Source of the DNA: Orlajensenia leifsoniae
GTDB taxonomy: Bacteria > Actinomycetota > Actinomycetes > Actinomycetales > Microbacteriaceae
Assembly: GCF_004570845.1 (NCBI RefSeq)
Contig: NZ_SPQZ01000006.1
Coordinates: 62,001 to 126,000, forward strand
Reading direction: 5' to 3'
Length of the DNA: 64,000 nucleotides
Positions 41,501-50,026 of the stretch are shown here, one piece after another; position 1 is the stretch's first letter, and every line of letters begins with the position of its first letter. The position numbers were made by a program, and so were the translations under genes. The notes beneath the pieces were generated by a model. It saw nothing but the letters and a program-made list of their open reading frames with translations. It was not told where the DNA came from and made no database searches.

Positions 41501-42024
41501 CTGCCGTCGCCGAGGAGCAGCTCGACGGTGTCGGCGCGGGGCACCCGGAGCGCGTCGAGCTGGTCGGCGTAGGCGGCGAGCTGCAGCAGTGCCGTCACCC
41601 GGGCGCGACGGGCGAGCTTGGTGTCCTGCACCAGGTAGACGCCGCCGGGGCGCCGCACGATGAAGTCGGCGAAGCCGAGGAACGCCCCGTCGAAGAAGGT
41701 GGCCTGGAAGACCACATCGGCTCCGGATGCGAAGGCCGAGCTCGTGGCATCCGTCGCGTACTGCAGAGTCTCCGTCGTGAGCTCGGGTGGACGCGCCACC
41801 TCGACAACGCCGTCGCCGAAGTGCTCGCGATAGTCGGCGAGCACCCGGTTCTCGTGCTTGTCTCCGAGGACGGCCGTGCGGGCGAGCATGGCGTCTTCGG
41901 CATCGGGGACGGCGGCGATGCGGCCGAGCTTGGCGTCGAGCTTGCGGAGGAAGGCGAACTCGCACTTCGAGGCCGTGGTGAGGTCGCTCGCACTCGTCAC
42001 CACAGTGCCGTCGAGCAGGAACAT
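38509..42024 (-). CDS. TM0106-type RecB-like nuclease fused to SF1 helicase
   Basis: 1171-residue two-enzyme protein for DNA (or RNA-DNA) processing. N-terminal half: RecB-like nuclease core (GADVVFQATFFDGAFLGFADFIVRRPGG, VYLVQDTKLARR) with a Cys cluster CGRCATC, then a RuvC-like/DEDD segment FFDFEGDPLY. C-terminal half: superfamily 1 helicase with GPPGTGKT, VVDEAGQFSLA, LLGDPQQLPQ, VDKFQGQEA and NRLNVAISRAQ, as in Dna2/Upf1-like enzymes. ATG 42024 follows GGAGGTGG. The family is scattered in bacteria with no settled role; repair or defence are both possible. Not in an operon. Confidence 0.88.
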   Translation of the reverse strand: MFLLDGTVVTSASDLTTASKCEFAFLRKLDAKLGRIAAVPDAEDAMLARTAVLGDKHENRVLADYREHFGDGVVEVARPPELTTETLQYATDATSSAFASGADVVFQATFFDGAFLGFADFIVRRPGGVYLVQDTKLARRARVTALLQLAAYADQLDALRVPRADTVELLLGDGSVSVHRVDDILPVYRKRRARLLQIVDERVAADAPVAWGDPRYTVCGRCATCSAEVDASRDVLLVAGMRISQRDALRSAGITTIDELAAIDLRPDGESPVEGMARSTLESFSVQAALQVEADRATDAARDDAIAAGADPEQVHLAPPVAVRDAQALAAVPEPDPGDLFFDFEGDPLYTEGAGISWGIDYLFGVLDRRDEFTTFWAHSFAEEKVALERFLDFVDERRAAHPGLHIYHYASYERTHLLSIAARHGTCEARVDQLLSDGVLIDLYPIVRRGMLVGSRSYSIKKLEPLYMGDEEREGVTNAADSIVEYQRSMDLAAAGEVAESQAILDDIARYNRYDVLSTLRLSEWLLERAAEVGVRPAPRAPREGEQYVQSELAIALSHLAGAGDASIDHRTPDQTALALASAAIDYYPRERKSFWWAHFFRLDQPVREWEDTRDVLVVDAATSRVEVDWHLPEGKSKKERRTLRLHGRFGPGTRISAGAGLFALYEPDGAVIDDDADPGQRIRRDVTVLEVLDDGVVVEEALPVGAARHRQPPMAVVPGWPLRTTALENAISEWGAALVREHPTWPRDPLIDILRRMPPRSRRGELVPVTTGAYEDAVVASLVDLDSSYLAVQGPPGTGKTYLASHVIARLVNDHHWKVGVVAQSHSVVENLLDRLAGAGLDPALVGKAPKAGDETAHDYTLFADKNAALLFAQANAQTGFVVGGTAWDFANPARFPRRALDLLVVDEAGQFSLASTVATSVSARNLLLLGDPQQLPQVSQGTHPEPIDSSALGWVAAGHDVLPKEFGYFLAESRRMHPAVAEPVSTLSYEGELRSHPDAADRLLLETEPGLHTVPVVHSGNATESPEEAAVVVQVVRSLLGTPWRPSRDAEARPLDQGDFIVVTPYNAQLALVRDVLDAAELPRVRVGTVDKFQGQEAVIAVVSLAASSAADVPRGMEFLIMKNRLNVAISRAQWAAYLVYSPELTEYLPLTPQGVTELSAFIRLVEG

Positions 42025-42239
42025 GCCACCTCCGCCGCCGTCGTCGCGTCCGTCGCGCCGTCTGCCTGCACGATAGCGCGAGCCGACGACAGGACGGTGG
42101 CGACGCAGGGTCACAGCCACAGCACGGCATCCCTCTCGACCTGCGTGGCATCGTTCAGCCGGGCTCTGCCGCGGTGTCACGGGCCGCCGGTATTCTCGAG
42201 AGTGGTGCGTCGACGATCGACGCCCGGAGCGGGAGTGCG

Positions 42240-42848
42240 ATGTGGTTCAGTCGGTGGCGCAGGAGGAAGCCGCCGCCGTTCGACTTCTCCACCCTGCCGT
42301 GGGCTGAGCCCCCCGAGGAGGCCGACGCCCGCGAGGAGGGCGTGATGCTCGCCGAGTACTCCAGCCGCATGGTGCTGAAGAACCGCATCCTGGTGAGCGT
42401 GCTGGGCGAGAGCATCGACTTCGACATCGACTCCTTCCTGCCCGACGCTCGCGACGCGCTCGCCGGACTGGCCGCCGAGATGCGCGCGGCCGCCGAAAGG
42501 GTGGCCCAGGAGAGCGCGGCTGCGGCCACGCTTCACGGCAATCCGCAGGACATGCACGACTACAGGTCGAAGGACCTCGTGAACCTGGGACTGCGCGAGA
42601 GGGTGAACCTCGCCGTGGCGGCGGAGCTCGAGAAACGCGCGGCCGACGACGAGTACCTGCGCACCTTCATCACAGCGGCACGCGACGACGCCTGGGACGA
42701 CGTGGCTGGCGCCATCGGAATGCGCCTCGACCTGGAGCGCCCGCAGAGCGCCGTCGACGCCAATTACAAGCGCACCCGCAAGGAGCGCATGCGCATGGTG
42801 CGCAACGTCGACCTGGCGCGGCTCGAGATCGAGAAGCTGGACTACTAG
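42240..42848 (+). CDS. Conserved hypothetical protein
   Basis: 202 residues, mostly helical and charged, no membrane segment. Starts with MWFSRWRRRKPPPFDFSTLPWAEPP, then two long helices (DIDSFLPDARDALAGLAAEMRAAAERVAQES and LRERVNLAVAAELEKRAADDEYLRTFITAARDDAWDDVAGAI, partly coiled coil). ATG 42240 has GGAG 7 nt upstream. I do not recognise a function. Its TAG overlaps the stop of the convergent MFS gene within CTAG (42845-42848), so the two genes have no terminator between them. Confidence 0.7.
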   Translation: MWFSRWRRRKPPPFDFSTLPWAEPPEEADAREEGVMLAEYSSRMVLKNRILVSVLGESIDFDIDSFLPDARDALAGLAAEMRAAAERVAQESAAAATLHGNPQDMHDYRSKDLVNLGLRERVNLAVAAELEKRAADDEYLRTFITAARDDAWDDVAGAIGMRLDLERPQSAVDANYKRTRKERMRMVRNVDLARLEIEKLDY

Positions 42849-44302
42849 CGGACGACGGGCTCCGTCGCCACCTCGGCCACGGCGGCATCCGAGAAGGCCA
42901 GCTTCGGCACGAAGACCAGCAGAACGGCGGCCACCACGGCGGTCAGGCCGCAGACCAGCCAGACCGTGATGTAGCCGCTCAGGGATCCGGCGGTGCCCTC
43001 GGTCGCGGTTCCTCCGACGTGGCTGAGCAGGGCGATTCCGAAGACGCAGGATGCGATGGCCCCGCCGACGGTCTTGACCGAGTTGGTGAGACCCGTGGCC
43101 ACACCGGTCTGGCGGCGCGGGGCTGCAGCGGCGGCGGCGGCCGGGAGGGCCGCGACGAGGGCGCCGGAGCCGATGCCGGCGATGATCATGTTCGACAGCA
43201 CGTTCACGTAGCCGTCGTGGAACGGCAGGAACAGCAGGTAGCCGATCGCCACCAGGGAGCTGGCTCCGATCAGCGCGATGCGCGGTGTCACGAATCGGGT
43301 AGCGATGGGGAACAGCATGGCGCCGACGATCATCGACAGCACGTACGCCCCGATGAGGATGGAGGTCTGGCCGCTGGTGGCCGAGAGACCGTAGCCGTAG
43401 GTCGCGGCATCCGTTCTGGCGAAGGTGGAGAGGGGAGCCTGCGCTCCGAGCACGCTCACGCCGAACAGGCCGGCGGTGAGGAAGATCGGGCCGAGAGCCG
43501 GCGAGCGGAACAGGCGCACGTCGATGAGCGGATCCTTCTGGCGCAGCTCGTAGCGGGCGAAAGGGATGACGAGCAGCACACCGAGGAGCATGACCGCCCA
43601 CGAGAGCAGGTCGCCGGGGCCGGCGAGACGCAGCAGGCTGAGGCCGCCGGTGAGGGCGAGCAGGGCGAGCGAGATGAGGATGAGGCCGCCGGTGTCGAAC
43701 TTTCCTCCGGTGAGGTCCGGCGACTCCTTCACGCCGAACAGCACGACGAAGAAGCAGATGGCCACGGCGATGCCCGGGATGAGCAGGGTGGTCTGCAGGG
43801 GGATGACGTCGGCCAGGGCTCCGGCCGTGAGGGCACCGGCGATGGCGCCGAGCTCGAGAGCGGCCACGAGCAGGCCGGCCGCACGGCGGGTGATCGCGGC
43901 GGGGGAGCCGAGCGAGCGACTGCGCGACCAGACCAGCGCGATCTCGAGCGGGAGCCACACCACGTAGAAGCCCTGCAGAGCCCAGGCCACGAGGAACACC
44001 CAGAACACGTCGGTGAACGGCAGGGCGAGCGAGGCCACCGCCGTGACTGCAGTGGAGATGAGCAGCATCCGCCGGTGACCGACCATGTCGCCGAGCTTGG
44101 CCATGGCGGGCACGACCAGGGCCGAGAGCATGAGCTGCGTGCCCTCGAGCCAGTTGACGTCGGCGTCGTGGATGCCGAGGTGGCGCGCGATCTCGGTGAG
44201 CAGGGGCGTGTAGTAGCCCTGCAGGATGCCGCTCGTGAACTCCACGAAGGCGAGGAAGCCGACGACGCCGGCCACCGATCCGAGTTTCACTGCACGCGAC
44301 AT
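42845..44302 (-). CDS. MFS transporter
   Basis: 485-residue carrier with 12-14 predicted helices, the DHA2-like drug exporter layout. Helix 1 is GVVGFLAFVEFTSGILQGYY, motif A is KLGDMVGHRRML after helix 2, and a long central loop (GVKESPDLTGGKFDTGG) separates halves. Likely extrudes small molecules by proton antiport; substrate unknown. ATG 44302. The C-terminus overlaps the convergent hypothetical gene by 4 bp. Confidence 0.85.
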   Translation of the reverse strand: MSRAVKLGSVAGVVGFLAFVEFTSGILQGYYTPLLTEIARHLGIHDADVNWLEGTQLMLSALVVPAMAKLGDMVGHRRMLLISTAVTAVASLALPFTDVFWVFLVAWALQGFYVVWLPLEIALVWSRSRSLGSPAAITRRAAGLLVAALELGAIAGALTAGALADVIPLQTTLLIPGIAVAICFFVVLFGVKESPDLTGGKFDTGGLILISLALLALTGGLSLLRLAGPGDLLSWAVMLLGVLLVIPFARYELRQKDPLIDVRLFRSPALGPIFLTAGLFGVSVLGAQAPLSTFARTDAATYGYGLSATSGQTSILIGAYVLSMIVGAMLFPIATRFVTPRIALIGASSLVAIGYLLFLPFHDGYVNVLSNMIIAGIGSGALVAALPAAAAAAAPRRQTGVATGLTNSVKTVGGAIASCVFGIALLSHVGGTATEGTAGSLSGYITVWLVCGLTAVVAAVLLVFVPKLAFSDAAVAEVATEPVVR

Positions 44303-44370
44303 CGCGTCTCCTTAGGCAAGAGGACGGCCCGTCCATCCGGGCCGAGTCACACTCTAGGCAGAGGAATGTT

Positions 44371-45753
44371 TCAGGCAGGCAACGAACGCAGCAGAGCGGC
44401 GTAGAAGCGCTCCCCCCGTTCGAGGCTGTCGATCGAGACGTGCTCGTCGACGCCGTGGATCGAGGCGCGTTGAACCCCCGTCATCATGAGCGGGGCGAAG
44501 CGGTAGGTGGCCGGCGAGAAGCGGTGGAAGTGCCGTCCGTCGGTCGCCGACATCTGCACGTAGGGCGCCGTGACGGCCTCGGGGTAGGCCACGCCCACGG
44601 CGTCGCGGATGAGCGCGAACTGGGCGTTCTCGGTCGACGACTCCGGCGATGGGTCATCGCCCTCGAGCACCGTCACCGTGATGTCGAGGCCGCGGATCAG
44701 GTGACGGATGCGGGCGACCGAGCCGGCGACGGTCTCACCGACGGCGATCCTGATGTTGAGGGTCGCCGAGGCCTGGGACGGCAGCACGTTCGCGGCCGTT
44801 CCGCCATCGAGCATGGTGACGGCGACAGTCGTGCGCACCATGGCTCCGGCATCTCCGGCGAGCCTGGCGAACAGCCGGGCCGTGAGCGGGGGCACCGCGA
44901 GGAGCGCCGACACGATGGCGCGCGGTCGACCCGTGGTGTTCTCGCGGAACACCCGGAACATCGTGCGCGCCGCCCGCGGGAAGTGCGGCCTGAAGCCATG
45001 CCTGTTGATGCGGCGTACGGCGAGGGCGAGACGCGTTGTCGCCGTCTCGCGCGGAGGAGCCGACGCGTGGCCCGGCTCGCCGCGGGCGTCGAGGCGCACG
45101 GTGAGGGCGCCCTTCTCGGCCACGCCGACGACGGCCGTGACCAACGGGATGAAGGGGAGCGGAGCATCCGTCACAGCCCCACCCTCGTCGAGCACGAGCC
45201 AGGGGCGGATTCCGCGGCCCTTCAACGTGCTGGCGATGGTCCTGGCGGCGTCGCCGAAGGTCTCCTCGTTGCCGCCGAAGGAGAGGTAGACGTCGCGCGC
45301 CGGCGTGAAGCCTGCGGCGAGCAGGTTCTCGACGGCGTCGAGGATGAGCACGAGCTCGCCCTTGTCGTCGAGGGTGCCGCGCCCCCAGACGTGCCCACCG
45401 GCGACGGTGCCGTCGAAGGGCGGGTAGGTCCAGGCGTCGGTCTCGTCGACCGGAACCACGTCGTAGTGCGCCATGAGGATGACGGGCTCGTTCGCGCTGC
45501 CGGCACCGGGGCCGCCGCTGCCGGTCCAGCGGTAGAGCAGCCCGAACTCGGTGATCTTCTCGAAGGCGAGGTGCTCGTGCACCAGCGGGTAGAGCTCGCG
45601 GAGGAGGGACTCGAGGCCCTCGAACGGCGCGTTGCCGCGGGTCTCGAGCTCGGCCGACACTGTGGGCAGCTGCACCAGGCGCGAGAGCCTGTCGGCGATT
45701 CCGGGACGAGGACCTGAGGCGGCGGGGGAGTCTGCGGCTGGCACGGGTTCCAC
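44371..45753 (-). CDS. M20-family metallopeptidase (PM20D1-like)
   Basis: 460-residue zinc aminoacylase/carboxypeptidase-type enzyme, cytoplasmic. Zinc ligands and catalytic residues are visible in order: AHYDVVPV, GRGTLDDKG, GGNEETFG (Glu pair), VLDEGGAV and IHGVDEHVSI. The lid domain (residues about 200-330) carries ALTVRLDARGEPGHASAPPRETA. This pattern fits the carboxypeptidase S/PM20D1 subgroup acting on N-acyl amino acids or dipeptides. GTG 45753. The MFS gene starts 69 bp downstream; they may form one transcript. Confidence 0.88.
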   Translation of the reverse strand: MEPVPAADSPAASGPRPGIADRLSRLVQLPTVSAELETRGNAPFEGLESLLRELYPLVHEHLAFEKITEFGLLYRWTGSGGPGAGSANEPVILMAHYDVVPVDETDAWTYPPFDGTVAGGHVWGRGTLDDKGELVLILDAVENLLAAGFTPARDVYLSFGGNEETFGDAARTIASTLKGRGIRPWLVLDEGGAVTDAPLPFIPLVTAVVGVAEKGALTVRLDARGEPGHASAPPRETATTRLALAVRRINRHGFRPHFPRAARTMFRVFRENTTGRPRAIVSALLAVPPLTARLFARLAGDAGAMVRTTVAVTMLDGGTAANVLPSQASATLNIRIAVGETVAGSVARIRHLIRGLDITVTVLEGDDPSPESSTENAQFALIRDAVGVAYPEAVTAPYVQMSATDGRHFHRFSPATYRFAPLMMTGVQRASIHGVDEHVSIDSLERGERFYAALLRSLPA

Positions 45754-45788
45754 CCTAGGCGGCAGCGCTCCGGGCTCGGAAACCCGAC

Positions 45789-46010
45789 TCAGGCGGGGGT
45801 GGAGAGGAGGGAGAACAGCAGGTAGCCGAGGCCACCGACGGCCAGGACGGCGCCGAGCGTGCGCACGACGATCGACTCGATGCGCGCGAGCTTGGGCTGG
45901 AGCAGTCCGAGGGGATTGAGGATGTCGGACATGTCACTCGGGTCTCCGAGGCGAGACTTCGCCGCGGTTTCCTCGTCGGTGACGGTGGTGCTGAGTGGAG
46001 TAGGGCTCAC
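45789..46010 (-). CDS. Small single-pass membrane protein
   Basis: 73 residues from GTG 46010 (ATG 45932 gives a 47-residue form). A polar N-terminal half is followed by one hydrophobic helix, IVVRTLGAVLAVGGLGYLLFSLL, at the C-terminus, so it is a predicted tail-anchored or small membrane peptide. No family recognised. Lies upstream of the M20 peptidase gene on the same strand, with 35 bp between. Confidence 0.5.
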   Translation of the reverse strand: MSPTPLSTTVTDEETAAKSRLGDPSDMSDILNPLGLLQPKLARIESIVVRTLGAVLAVGGLGYLLFSLLSTPA

Positions 46011-46234
46011 GTTTCAACGCTAACCGCAGGGGTGTCGTGTCGACATTCCCCGTATGCGGGACAAAAGACCGACGGATGCCCCCACAGTGCGGGGTCGCAT
46101 ACTGCTCGTCGGCGTGGTTCGGGGTACAGCGCGATCAATCATGTCGGCGCTTCGGACGACCGAGGCGAGGTCGGGGTGCGAACCGCCGCGGCCGTGCCGC
46201 GTCGATGTCGGTGGGCCGACGTAGCGTCTCCTGC

Positions 46235-46483
46235 ATGAGCACCATCGAGATCAACACCCCCACGGAAGCCCGCCGCTTCGCGTGCCCCGACTGCCGCTCG
46301 GGTGCCACGGTGCAGATCATCTACGGCGTCCCCGACGATGTGCTGCGCGCAGCAGCCGACGAGGGTGACGTCGTGCTCGGCGGCTGGCTGACCGAGATCG
46401 ACGCTCCCACCCGCCACTGCCGCGCCTGCGGATCGGAATGGGTCGACGCCGACGAGTACGTGGAGCGGTTGCACTCCTCCTGA
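46235..46483 (+). CDS. Small zinc-ribbon-like protein
   Basis: 82 residues from ATG 46235. Two CxxC pairs, FACPDCRSG near residue 19 and RHCRACGSEW near residue 64, would form a zinc ribbon with a Gly/Val-rich insertion between. The C-terminus DADEYVERLHSS resembles small zinc-ribbon proteins of unknown role. The frame extends upstream to 46037, but the leader lacks codon regularity. Ends 29 bp before the MFS gene and may be its operon partner. The 224 bp before it hold no other gene. Confidence 0.65.
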   Translation: MSTIEINTPTEARRFACPDCRSGATVQIIYGVPDDVLRAAADEGDVVLGGWLTEIDAPTRHCRACGSEWVDADEYVERLHSS

Positions 46484-46512
46484 ATCGAACGCAGCCGCCT
46501 AGGCTGGACGTG

Positions 46513-48000
46513 ATGACGGATGCGCCGATCACGCAGAACATACCGCTCACCCCGCAGAAGCGGTGGCGAGCCTATTGGGTCTGCGTCGCTGTCGCCGCTC
46601 TCACCATCCTCGACCTCTCGAAGGTCAACGTGGCCCTCCCGTCGATCGAGAAGTCGTTCGGCGCGAGCTCGACCGAGCTGCAGCTCATCGTCTCGGGCTA
46701 CGTTCTGGCCTTCGGCCTCACCCTCGTACCGGCCGGGCGGTTCGGCGACATCCGCTCGCGCAAGGCGTTCTTCATCGTCGGCCTCACGCTGTTCACCCTC
46801 GCCAGCGTCGCCTGTGCCCTGGCCCCCACCAGCACCTTCCTGCTCGTCGCCCGCCTCGTCCAGGGTGTAGCCGCCGGCATCCAGATGCCGCAGGTGCTCG
46901 GCCTCATCCAGCAACTGTTCCCCGGCGCCGAGCGGGCGAAGGCATTCGGGTTGTTCGGTGCGATGATCGGCATCGCCACGGCCGTCGGGCCGACGCTCGG
47001 CGGTCTCCTCATCGCGATCGGCGGCGAGGCCGACGGCTGGCGCCTGATCTTCTGGATCAACCTGCCCCTGGGAGTCGCCGCGCTCGCCCTGGCGATCTGG
47101 CTGTTGCCGAAGACCCGCGAGAGATCGTCGCGATCGGTCACCATCGACCCCGTCGGCATCCTGCTGTTCGGCGTCACGATCCTCGCGCTGATGTGGCCGT
47201 TCCTGCTCACCACGGGTGCGCCGACCGATGACCCGGCGCGCTGGTGGCTGCTTCTGGTGTTCGTGCTCGGGGCCACGGCGTTCATCGCCTGGGAGACGCG
47301 CTACGCGGCTGGGGGTCGAGATCCGTTGATCCCGCTGGTCCTCTTCCGCATCTCCTCGTTCCGCAACGGATCGGCCCTCATCGCCGTGTACTTCGCGGCG
47401 CTCCCGTCGGCGTTCCTGCTGACGACGCTCTACCTGCAGCAGGGACTCGACCTCGCCCCGGTGTTCGCCGGCATGGTCTCGATCGGGTTCGCGCTCACCA
47501 GTGCGCTCTCGTCGTGGCGGGGCGGCACCCTCGTCTCGCGCTATGGGCGAGCGCTCGTCGTGTGGGGGCTCGTCGGAGTGCTGCTGGGTGCCGGCCTGCT
47601 CGTGGCCGCGGCCATCCTGACTCCCCCGGATCTCACACCGTGGTTCATGGCCGGAGCCATGCTCGTCGCCGGCACCGGCGGCGGCTTCGTCGTGTCGCCG
47701 AACCAGACGCTCACGTTGCACGACATCCCCGTGCGCCAGGGAGGCCTCGCCGGCTCGGTCGGCCAGCTCGGCCAGCGCATCGGAACGGCCATCGGAACCG
47801 CCATCGCGCTCTCGCTGTTCTACTCCACCATCTACCGCGAGAAGGGCAGCGGTGAGAGCGACATCACGCTGTACCACCACGCATACGCCTACGGGATGCT
47901 GTCGGTCGCCCTGTTCATAGCTGTGGCCTTCGCCATCGCCGTGCTCGACCTCGGTTCGCGCCGCAGACGGGGTAAGACCCCGACCGACGACGCCGCTTAG
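46513..48000 (+). CDS. MFS drug-type transporter (DHA2/EmrB-like)
   Basis: 495 residues, 14 predicted helices. Motif A AGRFGDIRSRKAF follows helix 2, motif C-like GIATAVGPTLGGLLIAIGG marks helix 5 (drug:H+ antiporter), and WRLIFWINLPLGVAALAL is the usual DHA2 helix 6. Predicted proton-coupled multidrug exporter. ATG 46513 (GTG 46510 one codon earlier also possible). The stop TAG overlaps the TAA of the convergent TspO-type gene by 3-4 bp. Confidence 0.88.
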   Translation: MTDAPITQNIPLTPQKRWRAYWVCVAVAALTILDLSKVNVALPSIEKSFGASSTELQLIVSGYVLAFGLTLVPAGRFGDIRSRKAFFIVGLTLFTLASVACALAPTSTFLLVARLVQGVAAGIQMPQVLGLIQQLFPGAERAKAFGLFGAMIGIATAVGPTLGGLLIAIGGEADGWRLIFWINLPLGVAALALAIWLLPKTRERSSRSVTIDPVGILLFGVTILALMWPFLLTTGAPTDDPARWWLLLVFVLGATAFIAWETRYAAGGRDPLIPLVLFRISSFRNGSALIAVYFAALPSAFLLTTLYLQQGLDLAPVFAGMVSIGFALTSALSSWRGGTLVSRYGRALVVWGLVGVLLGAGLLVAAAILTPPDLTPWFMAGAMLVAGTGGGFVVSPNQTLTLHDIPVRQGGLAGSVGQLGQRIGTAIGTAIALSLFYSTIYREKGSGESDITLYHHAYAYGMLSVALFIAVAFAIAVLDLGSRRRRGKTPTDDAA

Positions 48001-48833
48001 GCGACTGTCGCAGCCGGGATCCTGTCAGGGTCCTCGGTCGTCGCGCGCAGTCGCGCCACGATGGTGACGATCACGACGGCGACGACGGCGATGATCGCGG
48101 TGACGGCCGTCGGCGTCGAGAGCAGGTCGCCGGTGAGGCGGGCGATCGCGACCCACGCGATGCCCCAGCAGAGCGAGGCCGTCGGCGCGAGCCTGCCCTC
48201 GCCCCGGAGCGCCAGGCCGACGCCGATGAGGCCGGCGACGGCGATGACGATCACACCCCACACGTCCGGCTCGAGCCCGAATCCGTCGAAGCCGATCGCG
48301 ACCAGGCCCGCCGTGATGTTGGCGACAGTCGCGATGGTGACCCAGCCGAGGTAGAGCCCGATGGTGCCGTCGGTGATGATGGCGTCGATCACCCCGTCGC
48401 CGCGGTACTGCCGCGCCAGCAGGAAGCTGCGGATGAGCACCAGCAGCAGGGCGATGATGATGGGGATGCTCAGCCAGAGCTGGTCGAACTGGATGCTGAG
48501 GATCCACGCGGCGTTCAGGATGAGTGACGCCGCGATCCAATAGCCGAGCCGGCGGTGGCGCTCTGCGGTGCGCTGGCCCGGGAAGAACTGCCAGACGGCG
48601 TAGGCGAGCAGTCCCGCGTAGATGACGCTCCAGATGCTGAAGGCACCCGAGCCCGGCGCGATCACGGTGGCGTCTGCAGCGAGAGCTCCCCCGGCGGCAT
48701 CCTGGATCGGCGTTCCACCGGCCGCCCCCGAGCCGATGAACGAGCCGACGACGGCGATGACGGCGCTCACCGCCACGGTGATCATGCGGGCGTAGTCGCT
48801 GCCCGTCGCCGTCTGCTGTGTCTGCTGTGCCAT
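47997..48833 (-). CDS. TspO/MBR-related tryptophan-rich membrane protein
   Basis: 278 residues with eight or so predicted helices, longer than the five-helix TspO core of about 160. The core features are GAFSIWSVIYAGLLAYAVWQFFPGQ, LGYWIAASLILNAAWILSIQFDQLWLSI and GWVTIATVANITAG, as in tryptophan-rich sensory proteins of actinobacteria. Family members bind porphyrins or modulate stress responses, but the long form is not characterised. ATG 48833. Convergent with the MFS gene and sharing its stop region. Confidence 0.78.
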   Translation of the reverse strand: MAQQTQQTATGSDYARMITVAVSAVIAVVGSFIGSGAAGGTPIQDAAGGALAADATVIAPGSGAFSIWSVIYAGLLAYAVWQFFPGQRTAERHRRLGYWIAASLILNAAWILSIQFDQLWLSIPIIIALLLVLIRSFLLARQYRGDGVIDAIITDGTIGLYLGWVTIATVANITAGLVAIGFDGFGLEPDVWGVIVIAVAGLIGVGLALRGEGRLAPTASLCWGIAWVAIARLTGDLLSTPTAVTAIIAVVAVVIVTIVARLRATTEDPDRIPAATVA

Positions 48834-48970
48834 GGTTCTCCCCGTCGTCCACTCGGGTCCAGCGTAGGGCGCGTACCCCGTTCAGGGGGCATCCGTTCAG
48901 TGAATACACGGATCCGTCGAGCTACGTCAGGCGCCCGTCCCCCGCGAGACGACGAGCGTCTGTGAGTGCG

Positions 48971-49897
48971 TCAGCGTCCGATGGTGAGCGCGATGGCGCG
49001 GTGGTCCGATCCGTTGGCATCGAGCACGTGAACGGATGCGGCGTCGATGCCGCGCGTCAGAGCATGGTCGAGCGCCACCAGGGGGATTCCGGCGGACCAC
49101 GTGAACGGGAACCCCGCCGTGTCGGTCCGCACCAGGGGTGCCTCATCCGTCACCGGAACGAGCATGTGGTCGTCGGTGGAGGTGTTGAAGTCGCCGATCA
49201 CGACGAGGCGCTCCGACGTGTCCTCGGCGAGGGTGCCGGCGAGGTTCTCGAGCATCCGGTCGCGGTCCTCGTATTCGCCGGGGCGGAAGGAGGCGAGGTG
49301 CACGGCGAAGAGCCGGGTGGGGCCCTGCGCCGTCTCGACGTCGACGCTGAGGGCGCGCTTCCAGCCGAGGCCGAGGTCGAGTCGCTGACCGTTCGAGAGT
49401 TCCGTCGTGCTCCAGACGCCGACGGTGCCGGCGACGAACGAGTACGGGTAGCGGTCGGCGAGGGCGGAGGCGACGGTGTCGCGGATGTCGCCGCTGAGCT
49501 CCTGCAGCACGATCACGTCGGGCTGGTCGTCGGCGAGGGCGCTGACCATGGCCGCAGCGTCGCCGTTGCCGGCCTCGAGGTTCTCGCTGACGATCGTGGT
49601 CGTCTCGGCGGTTGCGGCGACGGCCGGTACGGGAAGGGCGGCAGGCAGCACGACGAAGCACCACGCCAGCGTTGCGGCGCCGGCCCCGATGAAGGCCGCC
49701 GGAGTCCGCACGATGACCGCTCCGATGAGCAGTGCGATCACGACGACACCGAGCCAGGGGAACGCGGCCTCGACGAGCGAGAGCGTTCCCGCGAAACCGG
49801 GCAATGCCCGATGGAAGACCAGCAGTGCCGTGAGCACCAGACCCCACACGAGAACCGAGACTCCCCGCGCTGTGCGGCGGCGGGTGCGAGTGGTCAT
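48971..49897 (-). CDS. Membrane-anchored endonuclease/exonuclease/phosphatase-family protein
   Basis: 308 residues: three N-terminal hydrophobic helices (about residues 15-95) and an EEP domain predicted to face outside. Motifs: SENLEAGN, VLQELSGDIR, FAVHLAS, GDFNTSTDDH (Asp-Asn-type catalytic), ALDHALTRG and GSDHRAI. This layout is common in actinobacteria and is usually annotated as endonuclease/exonuclease/phosphatase; the real substrate could be lipid or nucleic acid. ATG 49897. Confidence 0.82.
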   Translation of the reverse strand: MTTRTRRRTARGVSVLVWGLVLTALLVFHRALPGFAGTLSLVEAAFPWLGVVVIALLIGAVIVRTPAAFIGAGAATLAWCFVVLPAALPVPAVAATAETTTIVSENLEAGNGDAAAMVSALADDQPDVIVLQELSGDIRDTVASALADRYPYSFVAGTVGVWSTTELSNGQRLDLGLGWKRALSVDVETAQGPTRLFAVHLASFRPGEYEDRDRMLENLAGTLAEDTSERLVVIGDFNTSTDDHMLVPVTDEAPLVRTDTAGFPFTWSAGIPLVALDHALTRGIDAASVHVLDANGSDHRAIALTIGR

Positions 49898-49973
49898 CGG
49901 TCGATCATGGCAGCACCGGATGCCGCGAAAGTGAACGGCAGCTGAGTGCGGGCTGCGTACCCGGGAACGCAGC

Positions 49974-50006
49974 GAGGGTCGGCCGCCCTGTGAGCGCCCG
50001 ACCCTC
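49974..50006 (-). terminator. Hairpin downstream of the sugar porter gene
   Basis: GAGGGTCGG (49974-49982) / CCGACCCTC (49998-50006), 9 bp perfect stem, 15-nt loop, 20 bp past the sugar porter stop on the minus strand. No U-tract; likely acts as terminator. Confidence 0.6.
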
Positions 50007-50026
50007 GGAGTACTGCGTGGCGGTCG

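Noticed and set aside
38809-42345. 1178-codon open frame on the plus strand
   Set aside because: It is antisense to the RecB-like nuclease/helicase gene, whose motifs are intact; high GC keeps the opposite frame open. No motif in the plus translation.
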